Assembly (NCBI RefSeq): GCF_937616625.2
Contig: NC_065574.1
Coordinates: forward strand, 7,752,501 to 7,816,500
Origin: Mercurialis annua
Lineage: Eukaryota; Streptophyta; Magnoliopsida; Malpighiales; Euphorbiaceae
Length of the DNA stretch: 64,000 bases
Direction of reading: 5' to 3'
Shown here: positions 42,859 to 55,189 of the stretch, in pieces
Layout of the letters: each line of letters opens with the position of its first letter
How positions within the stretch are numbered: the first letter of the stretch is position 1
The notes under the pieces: generated by a model
The model's input: the letters and a program-made list of their open reading frames with translations, nothing else
Databases searched by the model: none
Told to the model about the DNA's origin: nothing
Made by a program: the position numbers and the translations under genes

Positions 42859-43845
42859 ATGGCATGGAATCAAAATTATATGCAGTACCAAAATTTTCAG
42901 TATAACTGTGAAATTTGTGGGGATTTTGGTCATACTCGAGCTGACTGCCATGTACTCTATCCAGATTGGAATGGACATGCCAACTATATGGGTGATCAAT
43001 GGCAAGCTAGTGAAACTTATGGTTGGAACGATACTTGGGAGAACTTCAATGAAAATTTGAACTTTAATTCAAGTTATCACCCACATCAAAACGAATGGGA
43101 TTTCAATTCCAACTTTGATAATGAACCACAACAATCACCGGATTTTCAGCAAAATTGGAATGTGGATGAAGGAAGCAAGATTGACGAATTCATTGAGGAG
43201 ATGAGAACCGGTTTCCAAAATCAAGCCGCGGCCAACCACCGTCTTGAGACGCAAATTTCTCAATTGGATATTTTGATTCAAAATATAGCTCAAGATGGTC
43301 TACCATCTACAACAGAATCAAATCTAAAAGAGCAAGTAAAAGTAATTGAGCTTCGAAGCGGAAAATCACTTGACAATCCGTATGTTACGAAGGTGGTTCA
43401 AGTTGACGATTTGTCGATCAATAGTGAGGATGAGATGGCTGAAATTCTATATGTCAATGCTTTAGTTGGACATCATCAAACAAAAGTACATGTAGAGGTC
43501 GAAAAAGAACAGTGTGAGGATGGTGAACTTGAAATTCCGATTTTCCGCCCAATTAGAACATCCATGAGCTTAAATGATAAAAATGGAGAAAAATTTGGTA
43601 TTACGGTACTCTACGAGGAATTTAATAAAACCTTTGATTTCAAAGATCCATTCTTAGAAGGATTTGATTCCGAGTATGATGGAAATAATACTAAATATAT
43701 TAATATGCTTCATACTCTTCATGTTCCCTACAATAGAGTACAAGCATATTTTATATATTATGAGCTTTATTTGAAGGAACCAACAAGGAAAAAGAGGGAG
43801 AAGATGCTACCACGAAGGCTTCCTCATGTTAGGTTGTATTTTTAG
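42859..43845 (+). CDS. Gag-like protein with zinc knuckle (Athila-like element)
   Basis: 328 aa from the ATG opening MAWNQNYMQY; an earlier in-frame ATG at 42808 is possible. A CCHC zinc knuckle lies unusually near the start: CEICGDFGHTRADC (17-30, spacing CX2CX4HX4C). It is followed by a Trp/Asn/Gln-rich region, then KIDEFIEEMRTGFQNQAAANHRLETQISQLD split as two short motifs (KIDEFIEEMR and RLETQISQLD), a part typical of Athila gag C-termini, and ELRSGK (a motif often seen before the protease in this lineage). No protease or reverse transcriptase follows. The usual N-terminal gag capsid part appears to be missing. Confidence 0.8.
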   Translation: MAWNQNYMQYQNFQYNCEICGDFGHTRADCHVLYPDWNGHANYMGDQWQASETYGWNDTWENFNENLNFNSSYHPHQNEWDFNSNFDNEPQQSPDFQQNWNVDEGSKIDEFIEEMRTGFQNQAAANHRLETQISQLDILIQNIAQDGLPSTTESNLKEQVKVIELRSGKSLDNPYVTKVVQVDDLSINSEDEMAEILYVNALVGHHQTKVHVEVEKEQCEDGELEIPIFRPIRTSMSLNDKNGEKFGITVLYEEFNKTFDFKDPFLEGFDSEYDGNNTKYINMLHTLHVPYNRVQAYFIYYELYLKEPTRKKREKMLPRRLPHVRLYF

Positions 43846-45659
43846 CAACCTTACGCGAAGAGTCAAGCTTTAGACTCTAACTAAAGCGCACTTGGGAGAC
43901 AATCCCAAGAGGTATTATTTTCCTTTCATCTTACACTCATGTTTTTCAATTTTTTTTATTTCATTACACTGAGGACATTGCATGAAATAGTGTGAGGATG
44001 GGGGAAAAACATATCGTTTAGTTAGGATTTTTTATTTATTTTATTATTATTATATTTTCTTAGGGTTAGTATGTGTTTGTTTTTTATTATTATTTTATTT
44101 TTCTTGTGTTTTTATGCTTTAATAGATTGTTTTAGGGTGTTGTTAGGGTGTTAGTAGTTTATTTTCAATGTCTTGTATCGGTTTAAATCTTTGTCTTTCA
44201 AGTATGAAAAAAGTGTTAGTTGATTTGGTGTTATCTTTACAATTTGTCAATTTTAGATTTTCCCAAATCAATGAATGTATAAACGCGACTTCTTAATTCG
44301 ACAATTGATAAGTGATGCTTGCTTAATAACTTAATAATTCGTTGACATAATCCGATGAAATAAGGGTGAATTCAAAATTTAGACTTGTTCAAATCGTTGA
44401 AACATAATTGAATAACTTGATGCGGATTCATGACATGTTGATTGTTTATTTTTATAGTCGTTTTTAAACTTTTGGCATGAGTAGCATAATTTAAGTAGGA
44501 ATTGAGTTTATGGCATAACACTACACACTTTTGAGAGTTTTGAGCTTAATTTCCTTGTTGTGAGTATTGATTTCATGTTTTATTCCTAGAACTTGCTCGG
44601 TGTCCGTTTAAAGTTACACGATTGAGTTTTCAACAATTAGATGATTATGGCAATTAGGTATAACCTTTCTTTTAGACCACTTAAATAGACTACCCTTTAT
44701 CCCTTAGATTACACCAATTTGAGCCTTAAACCTTTTTATTGTTTTTACCGTATTTTACCCTTTACCGTTCTATGCTTTACCTCTTTTGTTTACCTTATCG
44801 ACTTTATATATTATTTGTTATGACTATGATGAATATAGGTGATTAATAACTCGAGATTAATGAAAAGAGAAAGTGAACTACATTGTGCTTAAAAGATTAA
44901 AGTTACGCCTTGAAAAAGATTGAAAAAGAAAAAAAAAAGATAGAAATTTGCAAGCAAAAAGCTTCAAAAAGAAGAAAAATTCTGAGATTGCAAAAAGCAA
45001 TGAGTAGAGCGTAAATTCAAAAATAAAAGAAAGTTATAAGTTCACATAAACGCAAAACCGGAGTTAGATCAACCTAGAAGTTAATAGTAGTAATAAAAAG
45101 TGTATTAAGTTGATAATTAGCCTTTGTTTAACCTTTTTACCTACCCTTTACCTTAGCCACATTACAACCCAATAAAAGACCATATGATTTTTGTTGATTA
45201 CCGAATCAAGTAGCGGAGTCCGGGACTATGAGCAAGCTTATGGTGAGTATTCATGTTTTCAATTGTGAGTTTTTTCTTTGTTATATACCCTACTTGTTGA
45301 AATATTGATGCCATTAGCTTAGTTTTTACTAACTTGTGCTATGATTTGCCTAAGTGAGAAATTGATTATTTTCCATGTCCCGCAAGTGATAGTGAAACTT
45401 GAAGTGTGATTCAATTTGACCTTGTACTAATGAGTTAATAACCTTTGTTATATTGAATTATGTCATAAATTATTATTGTTATTTGATTGCATCATTATTT
45501 AGTTGTCGGGTTTAGAAGTTTGTTTTTCATATTGTTCATAGGTTTGGGGATTTCTATTATTGATATATTTTCAAGATTGTGCTAAGTTTTCTAACATGTT
45601 TTGTAGAGTAAGATTTATTTCTTGCTTGAGGACAAGCAAAGGGTAAGTGTGAGGATGTT
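43846..45659 (+). other. Non-coding 3' interior of the Athila-like element
   Basis: A short TCAAGCTTTAGACTCTAAC block and GGGAGACAATCCCA follow the gag, then 1.7 kb of AT-rich sequence without frames. A purine-rich tract GAGGACAAGCAAAGGGTAAG just before 45660 is the polypurine tract. A second, similar tract (TGAGGATGGGGGAAAAAC) lies near 43991. The polymerase region is absent. Confidence 0.6.
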
Positions 45660-47306
45660 TGATAGGAGTAAAATTACTCCTATATTCCGAGTCGTTTCTA
45701 AGCGTATTTAATCACTTTTATCGTATTATGCATACATTATTTAGTATTTTTATGCTTTATGGTGTGTGTTAGTGTTTCAAGGATTATTTAGTGATTATGG
45801 AGCATTTTGAGCAATAAAGAGTATAAATCGTGGATTAGATCGAGGTCGTGAAGCTTGGGAATGAAGAAAGCACATTTGCACACATGAAAATCTGACCCCG
45901 GCGCATTCATTGGCAATTTTGGAGCAGATGATGACTTCAAATGACTTTATGTTCTTCATAAGAAATAAAGTAGACATCCTAAGCTTTCCAGCGGTTCAAG
46001 AACCGACTCATTTGGAGTTTTCTACATCGAGTTATGAAGTTTTGAAGTTTGTAGTTTCGCAGCTGAAATTGTGTCCCGAACGGAAAAGCCTTGTCCCGTT
46101 CGGGACTCAAGAAGGAATCTGATATCAAAGCTTTCGGTCTACAGTTTTTTCGAACGTGAAGGGGTTGTTCCGTTCGGAAAAGAGGAAAATTAGGCATGTC
46201 ACGAACGGAACCAAGGGCTTCCCGAACGGGACAAGAGTAAAACACGCGTGCTTCAGGATTTGATTTGGACTGAAATTCTTCCTCAACTCACAATTACAAC
46301 TCCTATTACAAATTGATTTGCAATACGAATTAGAAGACTCCGGAACTTCTCCTACTATATAAAGACCTTGTACTAGACTCAATTTAATATGTAGAATAAT
46401 GTAGAATAATTTAGAATACATTAGTTTTAATTATTTTCTCTTAGATTAGCGTTTTAGTTTTCTGTTTCTCAGCAGTTTATAAGTAGTTTATAATTAGTTT
46501 CTGCAAGACGATTGTTGAAGATTTCAAGCTTAATCAAGACGATTCTCTCCGAAATTGACAACTCCGGTATTTATTGTTTAATTATGCTTTCTTCTTCATC
46601 ATCCTTCTTGTTTTGTTTCAGTTTTAATATGTGTAACTAAAACCCTTGTTCGAGGGTTGATATGAACTTATAAATTGGTAATTACTTGGATGGGATGGAT
46701 TAGTGTTAATTCGTGTCTTAATTATTAATCTTATTGCTTGGATTAAATTAGCTACTTAGTTCATGATTTTGTGTTTAATTAACTAATTGAGAGATTGTTA
46801 ATTAAATAGACATAGATAATTAAGAACTTAGAGAAAAACGCCGTGAGAGCGGGTTGGAATTTAGGTAGTCATTGAGTTTGCTTCATAATTATAATTTGAT
46901 TATTTAATTCAGTTTTAATATCGTGAGAGCGAGTTAATAATTGGTTAGTTAATTAGGTTGTGATTTTATTCGGATCTTTGAGGCTTGAGAGGGCGGGATT
47001 CGGTGCTTTAGAATAGCTCGATTCGCGATAAAATCACTAAGAAATCCTATTCCATAATTTTACTTATTTATTTGGGATTATCAATCCTTGAACTTTTTAA
47101 TCTTATTGTTTTAAACCCTATTTTATTATTTGTTTTCAGTTTATATTAGTTTAATTAAATTACAAAACCCTATTGATTTTTCTAGCTAGCCGATTAAAGA
47201 ATATTTGAAATTAGTGATTAAGTCCATTGTCTCTGTGGGATCGATACTTGGTCTTCCAAGTTATATTACTTGAGCGATATCGTACACTTGCGATTATTTG
47301 CCAACA
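45660..47306 (+). repeat. 3' LTR of the Athila-like element
   Basis: Same length as, and apparently identical to, the 5' LTR (constant offset of 4659 bases). Followed by target duplication CTATC. Confidence 0.93.
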
Positions 47307-48699
47307 CTATCCGTTTTGCCATCTCTTGAAATAAGCATTGAAAATGGACATCCATCAGCCTTGCAAGTAGCCCTAACCCTCCACCTCTCATTAGGTTTTA
47401 TCTTCAAATCATGGCCCTTTGCAACAGCGTACTTAGCAATAGCATCTCTGGCTTCATTGGCATTTCTGAAGGTCATTCCCAATACAAAATGTGGTCTATC
47501 ATCATCCACATCATATCTAACCCTTTGTTGACTATTCTTTATGATTTCAGCAATATCATCATCAGTAGCATATCGTTCCTCGTCTTCAGTATCGACCAGC
47601 TCCTCATTGTCCTCGTTTTCTTTGTCTTTTTCTATGTTGTAATCCCCATCCTCAGAATCACTCCTCTCACTAGAATCTTCACTTCTCATTTCAGGCCCCC
47701 CATGAAACTCTGTAGCCCCATTACTTCCTGCACCATCTCTATCATTGCCTTGCCCAGGATTATCCTCAATAGCCTGCCCACAGACACCAACAAATATGCC
47801 TCCACTACAACCCCCACCATTCATATCACCCTCATTAACATGGTCTGGTATAAGGTCAGACATCTCTGGCATGTCTTCCATGTCTGCAAACATGTTGTTA
47901 CACCATTTTCCAAAACTGGATTGAGAAGTGTTACATGGTGTAACCGGTGTGTTGTTCACCACACTAGCTTGTGTCTCCACTTGATTATTTTGCTGTGAGT
48001 GCATTTCACTGAGTTCCTTTTCAATTTCTTCGATGGCTTGAACAAGCTCTTCGTCACTTCCCCCGATGTCATCAGCACCCCCATTACCCTCATTACACTC
48101 ATTATCCTAACTTGCCTCATTAGCTTCATTATGTCCATTATCCTTATTACCCTCAATAGCAACAACAATTTCATTGGCCTGATTAGCCTCAATAGCAACA
48201 TTAGCTTGGTTAACATGATTATCCTCTTCTTGTACTTGCTCATCAACAACGATGACTGGTACTGCTACAAGACCAGCAATATTGGTTGAAGGGGGTACAC
48301 CAACATCATATTGAGGATATATGTGCATAACTGATGCTAGAGTCCTTTGAAGGTACGATGTTACCTCTCTTATACCTCTATCGTTCTCTACCAGAACCAA
48401 CCCATCAAGTAGCCTACTTCCACACAAAACCAATACATCAATAACCTTCCTCTCTTCCAATCCTCCATTATATCTTTTCAATATGTGTGTATGTGATAAA
48501 TAGTCCATGTCAAACCTTTCGATGAGTTCTGCCTCCCCATTCACATATGCCACAGTAGGTTCCACATTCCATCGTCCACCATAATGTATCACTACATTAA
48601 TGCAGTCCATCCTGTAAAAGTCATGTTCAATTTCAAATATTACAACCAAATTTAAATGGCACGGCAGGTTCAAATTATTTTAAATTTTGTCAGCCAAAA

Positions 48700-49020
48700 A
48701 TTTAGAGCAATTGATATAAATATACAGCCCTAACTCAGCAAACCCTAACTCAGTATACCCAAACTCAGCAAACCATAACTCAGCAAACCATAACTTAGCA
48801 AACCCTAACTCAAGTAACCCAGACCCAGCAAACCCTTTCAATAAATGTACCGAGTTACACATAACTTTGTTTTTTGACCTAACCCTAACTAGCCAACCCT
48901 AACTAACCAAACCCTAACTCAATAAACCACCAAATATTTTGTTTTTCACTAAATAAACTAACATTACGATTAAATTACAATTGTCAGTTAGGGTTTTTAC
49001 GAAAAAGACAAGAAATTAAC
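48700..49020. repeat. AACCCTAACT-rich repeats upstream of the MULE transposase
   Basis: About twelve copies of a 12-16 bp unit such as CCCTAACTCAGCAAA, many containing the telo-box word AAACCCTAA. They lie between the transposase start and the right inverted repeat, where its promoter or 5' UTR would be. Confidence 0.7.
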
Positions 49021-49379
49021 ACTTACCTTCGTCGTACGGTGCGGGGACCACAACGTCTCACAAGCTGATATTCTTTCAAGATTCTACCCTTCTTGACCAC
49101 AAAGCTTATTCTTGTGGTCCCTCCCTTGCTTTTTAGTAAATACTGAAGCAGTTAATGGTTTTACCTTACTCCATGAGGAGCAGTAATGGAGGATGGTACA
49201 GTTGGTGAAAGTGAAAGAGTTAAAGAAGAATTTTCTTTTACGACTTACATTTAACCCTAAAATGACTGTGTAAACAAACGACGCCGTTCAGTCCTTGCAT
49301 CACAAAATGGAGGAACGACGTCGTTTCCATTTTTGCCACGCGAGATGCAAGCAACTGCACAATACAGCGTCGTTGAGTA

Positions 49380-49546
49380 ATTGTGACACGCTGGCCACAA
49401 ACTAACGGCCAGCGTGTCATTCCGTCATTGGAGGGTCCAATGGGCTAATTTTTTTAAACGACAAGTACCCAAATCAAAAAAAAGTTTCTTTAAGGTCCAA
49501 ATTCAAATCCGAACCACACATGAGGGTCCAATCTGTACATTTGGCC
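49380..49546 (-). repeat. Right terminal inverted repeat of the MuDR-like element
   Basis: Complement of 36655-36825 with few differences. It includes the same hairpin (TGACACGCTGGCC / GGCCAGCGTGTCA). ACGACGTCGT and CGACGCCGTT words lie just inside. Confidence 0.9.
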
Positions 49547-49811
49547 ATTAAATTACAGTATGAGACTTTTCCCGCATTATTTACAAAATATAGTCAATAT
49601 AAATTTATTAATTTATTAAATTTATAAAAATTATAAAAGTAATATACTTCATAATTTCACATTTGTGGATATGATATCAATATCATATTATAAAAAAGCC
49701 AGCTAAATGGAACATTTGCTCATAAGAATTGCACTATAATAACGATGTAGTATATCAATTTCACCAAGAAAAATATAGAATTATTCGAATTTGTATCTTA
49801 GTTGTTATTTT

Positions 49812-50489
49812 TGTTAGATAATGCAAACAATTATACGAGTCACGTATTATGTCGAATATAATTACAGTAGAAAAATTCCCAGGAAAGATCGGAGGGTCAC
49901 AAGCGGACCGCTTAAGTACCGACCTCCTTAGACAGAATTTAACTAAATGTAATTAACCGCATAATACGACTTGCTATATTTTGCATTAACAAGACATCAT
50001 TAACATAAACCTAAGGATCTTTAAAACTAAATAATTTCATAATACCGTAAATAAATATTGATAGAAAACTTACTTGAATTTCCAAGAGAATTTTCATTTG
50101 AAGCCATGAGTGAAAATTGATTTCTCTCCCTTAACCCTTAATTTCTTAATCACTCTCTTTTAGATGGAGTTAGAGTTGTGTTTTTTTTTGGTGGTAGAGA
50201 GAGGACCAAAGTTCATGCTATATATAGACATTTCAATTCAATCCGGTACGTCCATCACATAACCAAATCAACGGATGAGATTAATCCATATCATAATAAT
50301 TTATATTAATTTAATTAGACCATAATTAGGTGTCAAATGAATGTTTAAATGCATGACACTTAATGCATAATGTGTCAAATTTATATTGTATATTTGACAC
50401 CTTAATGCCTAATGTGTCATATTAAAACATAATGCATTGTCCATTTGACACATATTTTTCTAACATGAAAAATATATAATTTTCTAACA
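49812..50489 (-). repeat. 3' LTR of the copia element
   Basis: On the minus strand this is the downstream LTR. It contains a TATA-like CTATATATAGC (about 50218-50228) and the tandem words TGTGTCAAATG and TTAATGCATAATGTGTCA. Confidence 0.95.
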
Positions 50490-50500
50490 TTCTCCCACTT
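50490..50500 (-). other. Polypurine tract of the copia element
   Basis: AAGTGGGAGAA on the minus strand, directly next to the LTR; the expected start site for plus-strand DNA synthesis. Confidence 0.85.
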
Positions 50501-50835
50501 GGTCTAATTAAAATTAATAAAAATTTATTGTATTCATAATGATTAATCTCTTTATGATTTCATCATAATATATAATATAAAAATCGTTCAATGTGAGTTA
50601 TGGCGGTTATGTCCTATTTAATCGAACATTTCCTTCCATATACTACAACACTTAGAATTTTTTATATCATATCGATACTTAAATACATTCAAAATGTCAT
50701 AATGGTCCACAATAATGTCAAATAAATGACTTTCTTGTTTATCGTTTAAATCATTAGTGTATACTAACATAAGAAACAAGAAATCGTTAATGTATATCAG
50801 AAACACATAATAGAGCTCAGAGTGTTATTACATAA

Positions 50836-53800
50836 TCAATTATCCTCATCATCATTACAACCAAGACCCATCTTTAGAACATGTTCCTTAAATAATTTTG
50901 GTTGTAGACCTTTCGTTAAAGGATCCGCAATCATAAATTCAGTACTAATGTGCTGAATAAACACTCTTTGTTTCTGAATCTCCTCTTTAACAACAAAATA
51001 CTTTAATTCCATATGTTTGGTACCTTTCGAGTATTTGTCATTTTTAGAGAAGAACACTGCTGCGGAATTATCACAATAAATTTTCAGCGGCCTGGTAATG
51101 GTGTCGACAACCCCAAGTCCTGAAATAAAGTTCCGCATCCATAATGCATGAATTGTAGCTTCAAAACATGCTACAAATTCTGCTTCCATAGTGGATGAAG
51201 CAATGATAGTTTGTTTTGCACTTTTCCACGATACTGCTGCTTCTGCTAATAGAAACACATAACCAAATGTGGACTTTCTACTATCAATGCATCCAGCAAA
51301 ATCTGAATCTGAATATCCAATTACCTCAAGTTCATTGGATCTTTTATATGTGAGCATATAATTCTTTGTTCCTTGTAGGTACCGTAACACTTTCTTTGCA
51401 GCTTTCCAGTGATCAATTCCAGGATTACTTTGATACCTCCCTAACATACCAACCGCGAAACTAATGTCCGGTCTAGTACAGGTTTGCAAGTACATTAAAC
51501 TTCCAACAACAGAAGCATATGGAATTGATTCCATTTCTTTTCGTTCTACATCATTTTTCGGACACTGCATAAGACTAAATTTGTCACCTTTCTGTAAGGG
51601 AACAACCCCAGGTGAACATTTATCCATATTGAATTTTTCAAGAACTTTTTCAATATATGTTTTTTGAGACAATCCTAACAATCCATGTGATCTATCACGA
51701 AATATTTCTATTCCAATCACATAGGATGCCTCTCCCATATCTTTCATTTCAAAGTTCTTTGCAAGAAATTCTTTAGTCTTATACATTATACCCAAATCAT
51801 TAGCAGCAAGCAAAATATCATCAACATACAGAACCAGAAATATAAACTTACTTCCACTAATCTTTTGATATATGCATCTGTCAACATTATTTTCTTTAAA
51901 ATCAAAAGATGTAATAATGGTATTAAACTTAATATACCATTGTCTGGAAGCTTGTTTAAGTCCATATATTGATTTTTTAAGTTTACACACCATTTGACTT
52001 TCACCTTCAATGGAAAAACCTTCAGGTTGATCCATGTAAACTTCCTCTTCTAAATCTCCATTTAAAAAGGCTGTTTTCACATCCATTTGATGTAACTCTA
52101 AGTCATAATGAGCTACTAGTGCCATAATTATTCTTAGTGAATCTTTCTTTGAGACAGGAGAAAATGTCTCCTTATAATCAATGCCATCTTTTTGAGTATA
52201 ACCTTTAGCAACAAGTCTGGCTTTATATCTTTCAATATTGCCTTTTGAGTCGCGCTTTGTCTTAAAGACCCATTTACACCCGACTCTTTTACAATCAGAT
52301 GGCAATTTAACAAGATTCCAAACATTGTTTTGCTTCATAGAATTTAACTCATCTTTCATAGCATTGATCCATTTATCAGATTCAGCACTATTAATGGCTT
52401 GTGAATATGAAACCGGATCCTCATTAATTTCAAAATCTGACTCTTGCAAATATACCACATAATCATTTGAAATAGCTGATCTCCTTTCCCTTTGAGATCT
52501 TCTTACTACTATTTCTTGTGGTTCATTTGCAATAGTCATTTGTGAGTTAGTTATTTGATGGGATGGTTCTTCATTCGAATGTTGTTCAATGTTATTATTG
52601 TTTCTTTCAACATCAGAAACAACATTCGGCAAAGTAATAGATGAAGGAATATCCATATATAATGGGACATTTACTTTAACTTCCTTTATCTCCATACTTT
52701 GTTGTTCATTACTCCCACTAACATCACCATTCTCAATAAATTTTGCATTTCCGGTTTCAACAATCCTCGGACTATATTTTGGACAGTAAAATATATACCC
52801 TTTAGATTTCTCTGGGTAACCAATAAAGTAACCACTAACAGTTCGAGAATCTAATTTTCTTTCATGTGGATTATAAATTCTTGCTTCCGCTGGACAACCC
52901 CAAACATGCAGGTGTCGTAAACTAGGTTTCCTTCCAGTCCACAATTCAAAAGGAGTCTTTTGAACTGCCTTACTAGGAACCCTATTTAATAAATATGTTG
53001 CGGTTTTAAGAGCATACATCCACAAAAATTTGGGTAAAGAGGAGTTACTCATCATACTCCTGACCATATCCATTAAAGTCCGATTACGCCTTTCTGCTAC
53101 ACCATTTTGTTGAGGTGTGCCTGGCATAGTGTATTGTGCACATATGCCATGATTTTCGAGGAGCTTTGCAAATGGACCAGGACACTGTCCAGACTCATTA
53201 TATTTTCCATAATATTCACCACCTCTATCAGATCTTATATTTTTCACCTTTTTATCTAATTGCCTCTCAACCTCCTTTATGTATGTCTCAAGGGCATTAA
53301 CTGATTGAGATTTTTCATGAAGCAAATAGATATAACCATAACGTGAAAAATCATCAATAAAAGTGATAAAATATTTTTCTCCATTAATAGTCGGAGTGTC
53401 AAAAGGTCCACAAATATCGGTGTGTATTATTTCAAGAAGCTGAGTGCTTCTTGTGGCTCCTTTCTTAATATGTTTGGTTTGCTTACCTTTAATGCAATCC
53501 ACACATATTTCGAAATTAGTAAAATCCAAATTTGGAAGAATTTCATGTTTTACTAATCTCTGTAATCTTTCCTTGGATATATGACCCAAACGTTTATGCC
53601 ACAAGTAAGCAGAATTTTCATTCATCATGCTACGTTTAAGACCAATACTGCTATTTACAGCGAGCAAAGATTCAGAAAAAATATTATCAAGTTTTAGTTT
53701 GTATAAACCATTAACAAGAAAACCAGAACCAATAATTCTAGAATTCTTAAACAAACTAAAACTATTAGATCCAAATTTTCCATTAAAACCACAAACATCT

Positions 53801-54921
53801 AGTTTAGAAACAGAAATAAGGTTTCTACTGATTGAAGGTACATAAATGGTCTCAGATAAGTCTAATTGATAGCCATTATCCAAGATTAGACGATAAGTCC
53901 CAATTCCTTCAATCGGTGCCTTCATGCGATTTCCCATAAATAGGAAATCACTTGTTGGGTTTGTAGTTTGGATCGTAGTGAATCCCTGCAACATATTAGC
54001 CACATGAGTAGTAGCACCAGAATCAAGCCACCAAGTATTATTAGGAACTTCAGTTAAGTTTGATTCGAAAATCGGAGAAGCATAATGAAAGATACCTTTC
54101 TTTTCGAACCAAGCTTTGCGTTTTAAGCAATCTTTCTGATAGTGTCCTTCTTTCTTACAGAAATGACATCTATCAATCTTTCGTTCCTTTTCTTCGGCCT
54201 GAGAAACATTAGTCGGCCTTTTGGTTTTCTTAAACTTTTTGGCTTTGACTTTCATTCTTTTTTCAGCTCCTTGACCCACAAGATTGACCATGTGATTCCT
54301 TTGAGTTTTTAACCTCGTTTCCTCCTGAACAAGCCTACCAGCCAATTCATTAATATCCCACTTATCCTTTATAGTGTTATAATTAATTTGGAAAGGCCCA
54401 TATTCAGGAGGAAGCGAGTTCAACATAAATTGCACTAAAAAGGAATCTTCCACAGCCAATCCCAAGGACTTCAGTCTTGCTGCGATATTAGTCATCTCGA
54501 TGATATGATCTTGCATACTCTTTGACCCATCATACTTTATGGTCGTGAGCTTTGCCATTAATGTACCAGCGAGAGACTTATCAGCAGAACGAAAACGATC
54601 TTCCACGAATGCTAGAAATTCTTTAGCATTTTCTGTTTGTGGAATAGTAGACTTAATGTTGTTGGCAATTGTCATTCGAAAAAATTTTAGGCATAATCTG
54701 TTACTGCGTTCCCATGCTTTAAGGTGTAACTTCTCAGCCTCACTACTTATATCAGTTATAGCAGCGGGCTTAACTTCTAATAAAGCTAAGTTGAGATCCA
54801 TAGAGTCTAAATGGAAATCAACTTGCTCGTGCCATTCAGAGAAGTTTGTACCATTAAAAACAGTAACAGATGATGCATGTGAATGAATTGCAACAGCTGC
54901 AAAATATAACATAAAGCTCAC
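50836..54921 (-). CDS. Copia gag-pol polyprotein
   Basis: One frame of 1361 aa without stops or frameshifts. Gag (UBN2 type) covers about 20-240 and ends in a zinc knuckle, [14 protein letters not shown] (252-265). The protease active site is LDSGATTH (299-306). The pre-integrase HHCC region ([14 protein letters not shown]) and integrase core ([18 protein letters not shown]) follow, then reverse transcriptase ([25 protein letters not shown]) and RNase H ([11 protein letters not shown]), ending near ADPLTKGL. Order and length are those of Tnt1-like plant copia elements. The ATG at 54921 is about 600 bp inside the 5' LTR. All key catalytic motifs are present. Confidence 0.96.
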   Translation of the reverse strand: MSFMLYFAAVAIHSHASSVTVFNGTNFSEWHEQVDFHLDSMDLNLALLEVKPAAITDISSEAEKLHLKAWERSNRLCLKFFRMTIANNIKSTIPQTENAKEFLAFVEDRFRSADKSLAGTLMAKLTTIKYDGSKSMQDHIIEMTNIAARLKSLGLAVEDSFLVQFMLNSLPPEYGPFQINYNTIKDKWDINELAGRLVQEETRLKTQRNHMVNLVGQGAEKRMKVKAKKFKKTKRPTNVSQAEEKERKIDRCHFCKKEGHYQKDCLKRKAWFEKKGIFHYASPIFESNLTEVPNNTWWLDSGATTHVANMLQGFTTIQTTNPTSDFLFMGNRMKAPIEGIGTYRLILDNGYQLDLSETIYVPSISRNLISVSKLDVCGFNGKFGSNSFSLFKNSRIIGSGFLVNGLYKLKLDNIFSESLLAVNSSIGLKRSMMNENSAYLWHKRLGHISKERLQRLVKHEILPNLDFTNFEICVDCIKGKQTKHIKKGATRSTQLLEIIHTDICGPFDTPTINGEKYFITFIDDFSRYGYIYLLHEKSQSVNALETYIKEVERQLDKKVKNIRSDRGGEYYGKYNESGQCPGPFAKLLENHGICAQYTMPGTPQQNGVAERRNRTLMDMVRSMMSNSSLPKFLWMYALKTATYLLNRVPSKAVQKTPFELWTGRKPSLRHLHVWGCPAEARIYNPHERKLDSRTVSGYFIGYPEKSKGYIFYCPKYSPRIVETGNAKFIENGDVSGSNEQQSMEIKEVKVNVPLYMDIPSSITLPNVVSDVERNNNNIEQHSNEEPSHQITNSQMTIANEPQEIVVRRSQRERRSAISNDYVVYLQESDFEINEDPVSYSQAINSAESDKWINAMKDELNSMKQNNVWNLVKLPSDCKRVGCKWVFKTKRDSKGNIERYKARLVAKGYTQKDGIDYKETFSPVSKKDSLRIIMALVAHYDLELHQMDVKTAFLNGDLEEEVYMDQPEGFSIEGESQMVCKLKKSIYGLKQASRQWYIKFNTIITSFDFKENNVDRCIYQKISGSKFIFLVLYVDDILLAANDLGIMYKTKEFLAKNFEMKDMGEASYVIGIEIFRDRSHGLLGLSQKTYIEKVLEKFNMDKCSPGVVPLQKGDKFSLMQCPKNDVERKEMESIPYASVVGSLMYLQTCTRPDISFAVGMLGRYQSNPGIDHWKAAKKVLRYLQGTKNYMLTYKRSNELEVIGYSDSDFAGCIDSRKSTFGYVFLLAEAAVSWKSAKQTIIASSTMEAEFVACFEATIHALWMRNFISGLGVVDTITRPLKIYCDNSAAVFFSKNDKYSKGTKHMELKYFVVKEEIQKQRVFIQHISTEFMIADPLTKGLQPKLFKEHVLKMGLGCNDDEDN

Positions 54922-55189
54922 AATTAATTTATATTCAGAAAAATTCTTAAAGTAGTTCTCCTTTGGGTAGATACTACATCATACTTTAAATACCATATAT
55001 ATAAACATAATGGATAATTATCACATTTTAATTAAATATATTTATTATCTTTGGATAATTAAATATATTTAACTAAAATATCTTAATATTGTTCAACAAT
55101 CATAAAATAATAATTTATCTTTGGATAAATATTTAATTTTTTTTTTTTTTTTTATCGATTGTCAAACATTATACATTATTATGGTATTA

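Larger units (their letters stand above)
41001..47306 (+). mobile_element. Athila-like gag-only LTR element (TR-GAG type)
   Basis: Two 1647-bp LTRs (41001-42647 and 45660-47306) with TG...CA ends are flanked by the 5-bp TSD CTATC (40996-41000 and 47307-47311). I saw no difference between the LTRs, and there is no length difference. The primer-binding site TGGCGCCGTTGCCGGGGA (42654-42671) is the tRNA-Asp type used by Athila elements. The interior encodes one gag-like protein and no polymerase. It sits inside the MULE transposase gene in the opposite orientation. Confidence 0.93.
38163..48610 (-). pseudogene. Mutator-like transposase (MURA type), disrupted
   Basis: Minus-strand coding parts: 48610-47307, continued at 40995-40371 beyond the inserted retroelement, then 40067-39147, 38866-38501 and 38417-38163. 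Counting the target duplication once, all parts keep one frame, about 1155 codons. Domains: a PB1-like start (MDCINVVIHYGGRW), an acidic region, the MuDR domain (LGMTFRNANEARDAI), the MULE DDE core (VGVDGCFLKG, ILSDMQKGLLPAI), the SWIM zinc finger (CTCRAWDLTGVPCSHA) and a zinc knuckle (CSVCHLSGHNKSFH). Two lesions: a TAG stop at 48107-48109 after NEANEAS, in the acidic linker, and the Athila-like insertion between DGKTDS and LTVKTL. The other exons have no visible damage. Confidence 0.92.
36655..49546. mobile_element. MuDR-like element with two convergent genes, interrupted by a retrotransposon
   Basis: Terminal inverted repeats of about 165 bp begin GGCCAAATGTACAG at 36655 and end with the complement at 49546. 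A perfect 10-bp TSD, ATTAAATTAC, flanks them (36645-36654 and 49547-49556). Inside, a GRF zinc-finger gene runs rightward from the left end, and a Mutator transposase gene runs leftward from the right end. This is the convergent plan of maize MuDR (mudrA/mudrB). Without the 6.3-kb Athila-like insertion the element would be about 6.6 kb. Because its transposase is broken, this copy is not autonomous. Confidence 0.93.

Noticed and set aside
47298..48289. Plus-strand hydrophobic frames
   Set aside because: Antisense to the acidic and MuDR region of the MULE transposase.
48700..49020. Interstitial telomere
   Set aside because: The units are irregular (CCCTAACTCAGCAAA type) and never form a run of the 7-bp plant telomere repeat.
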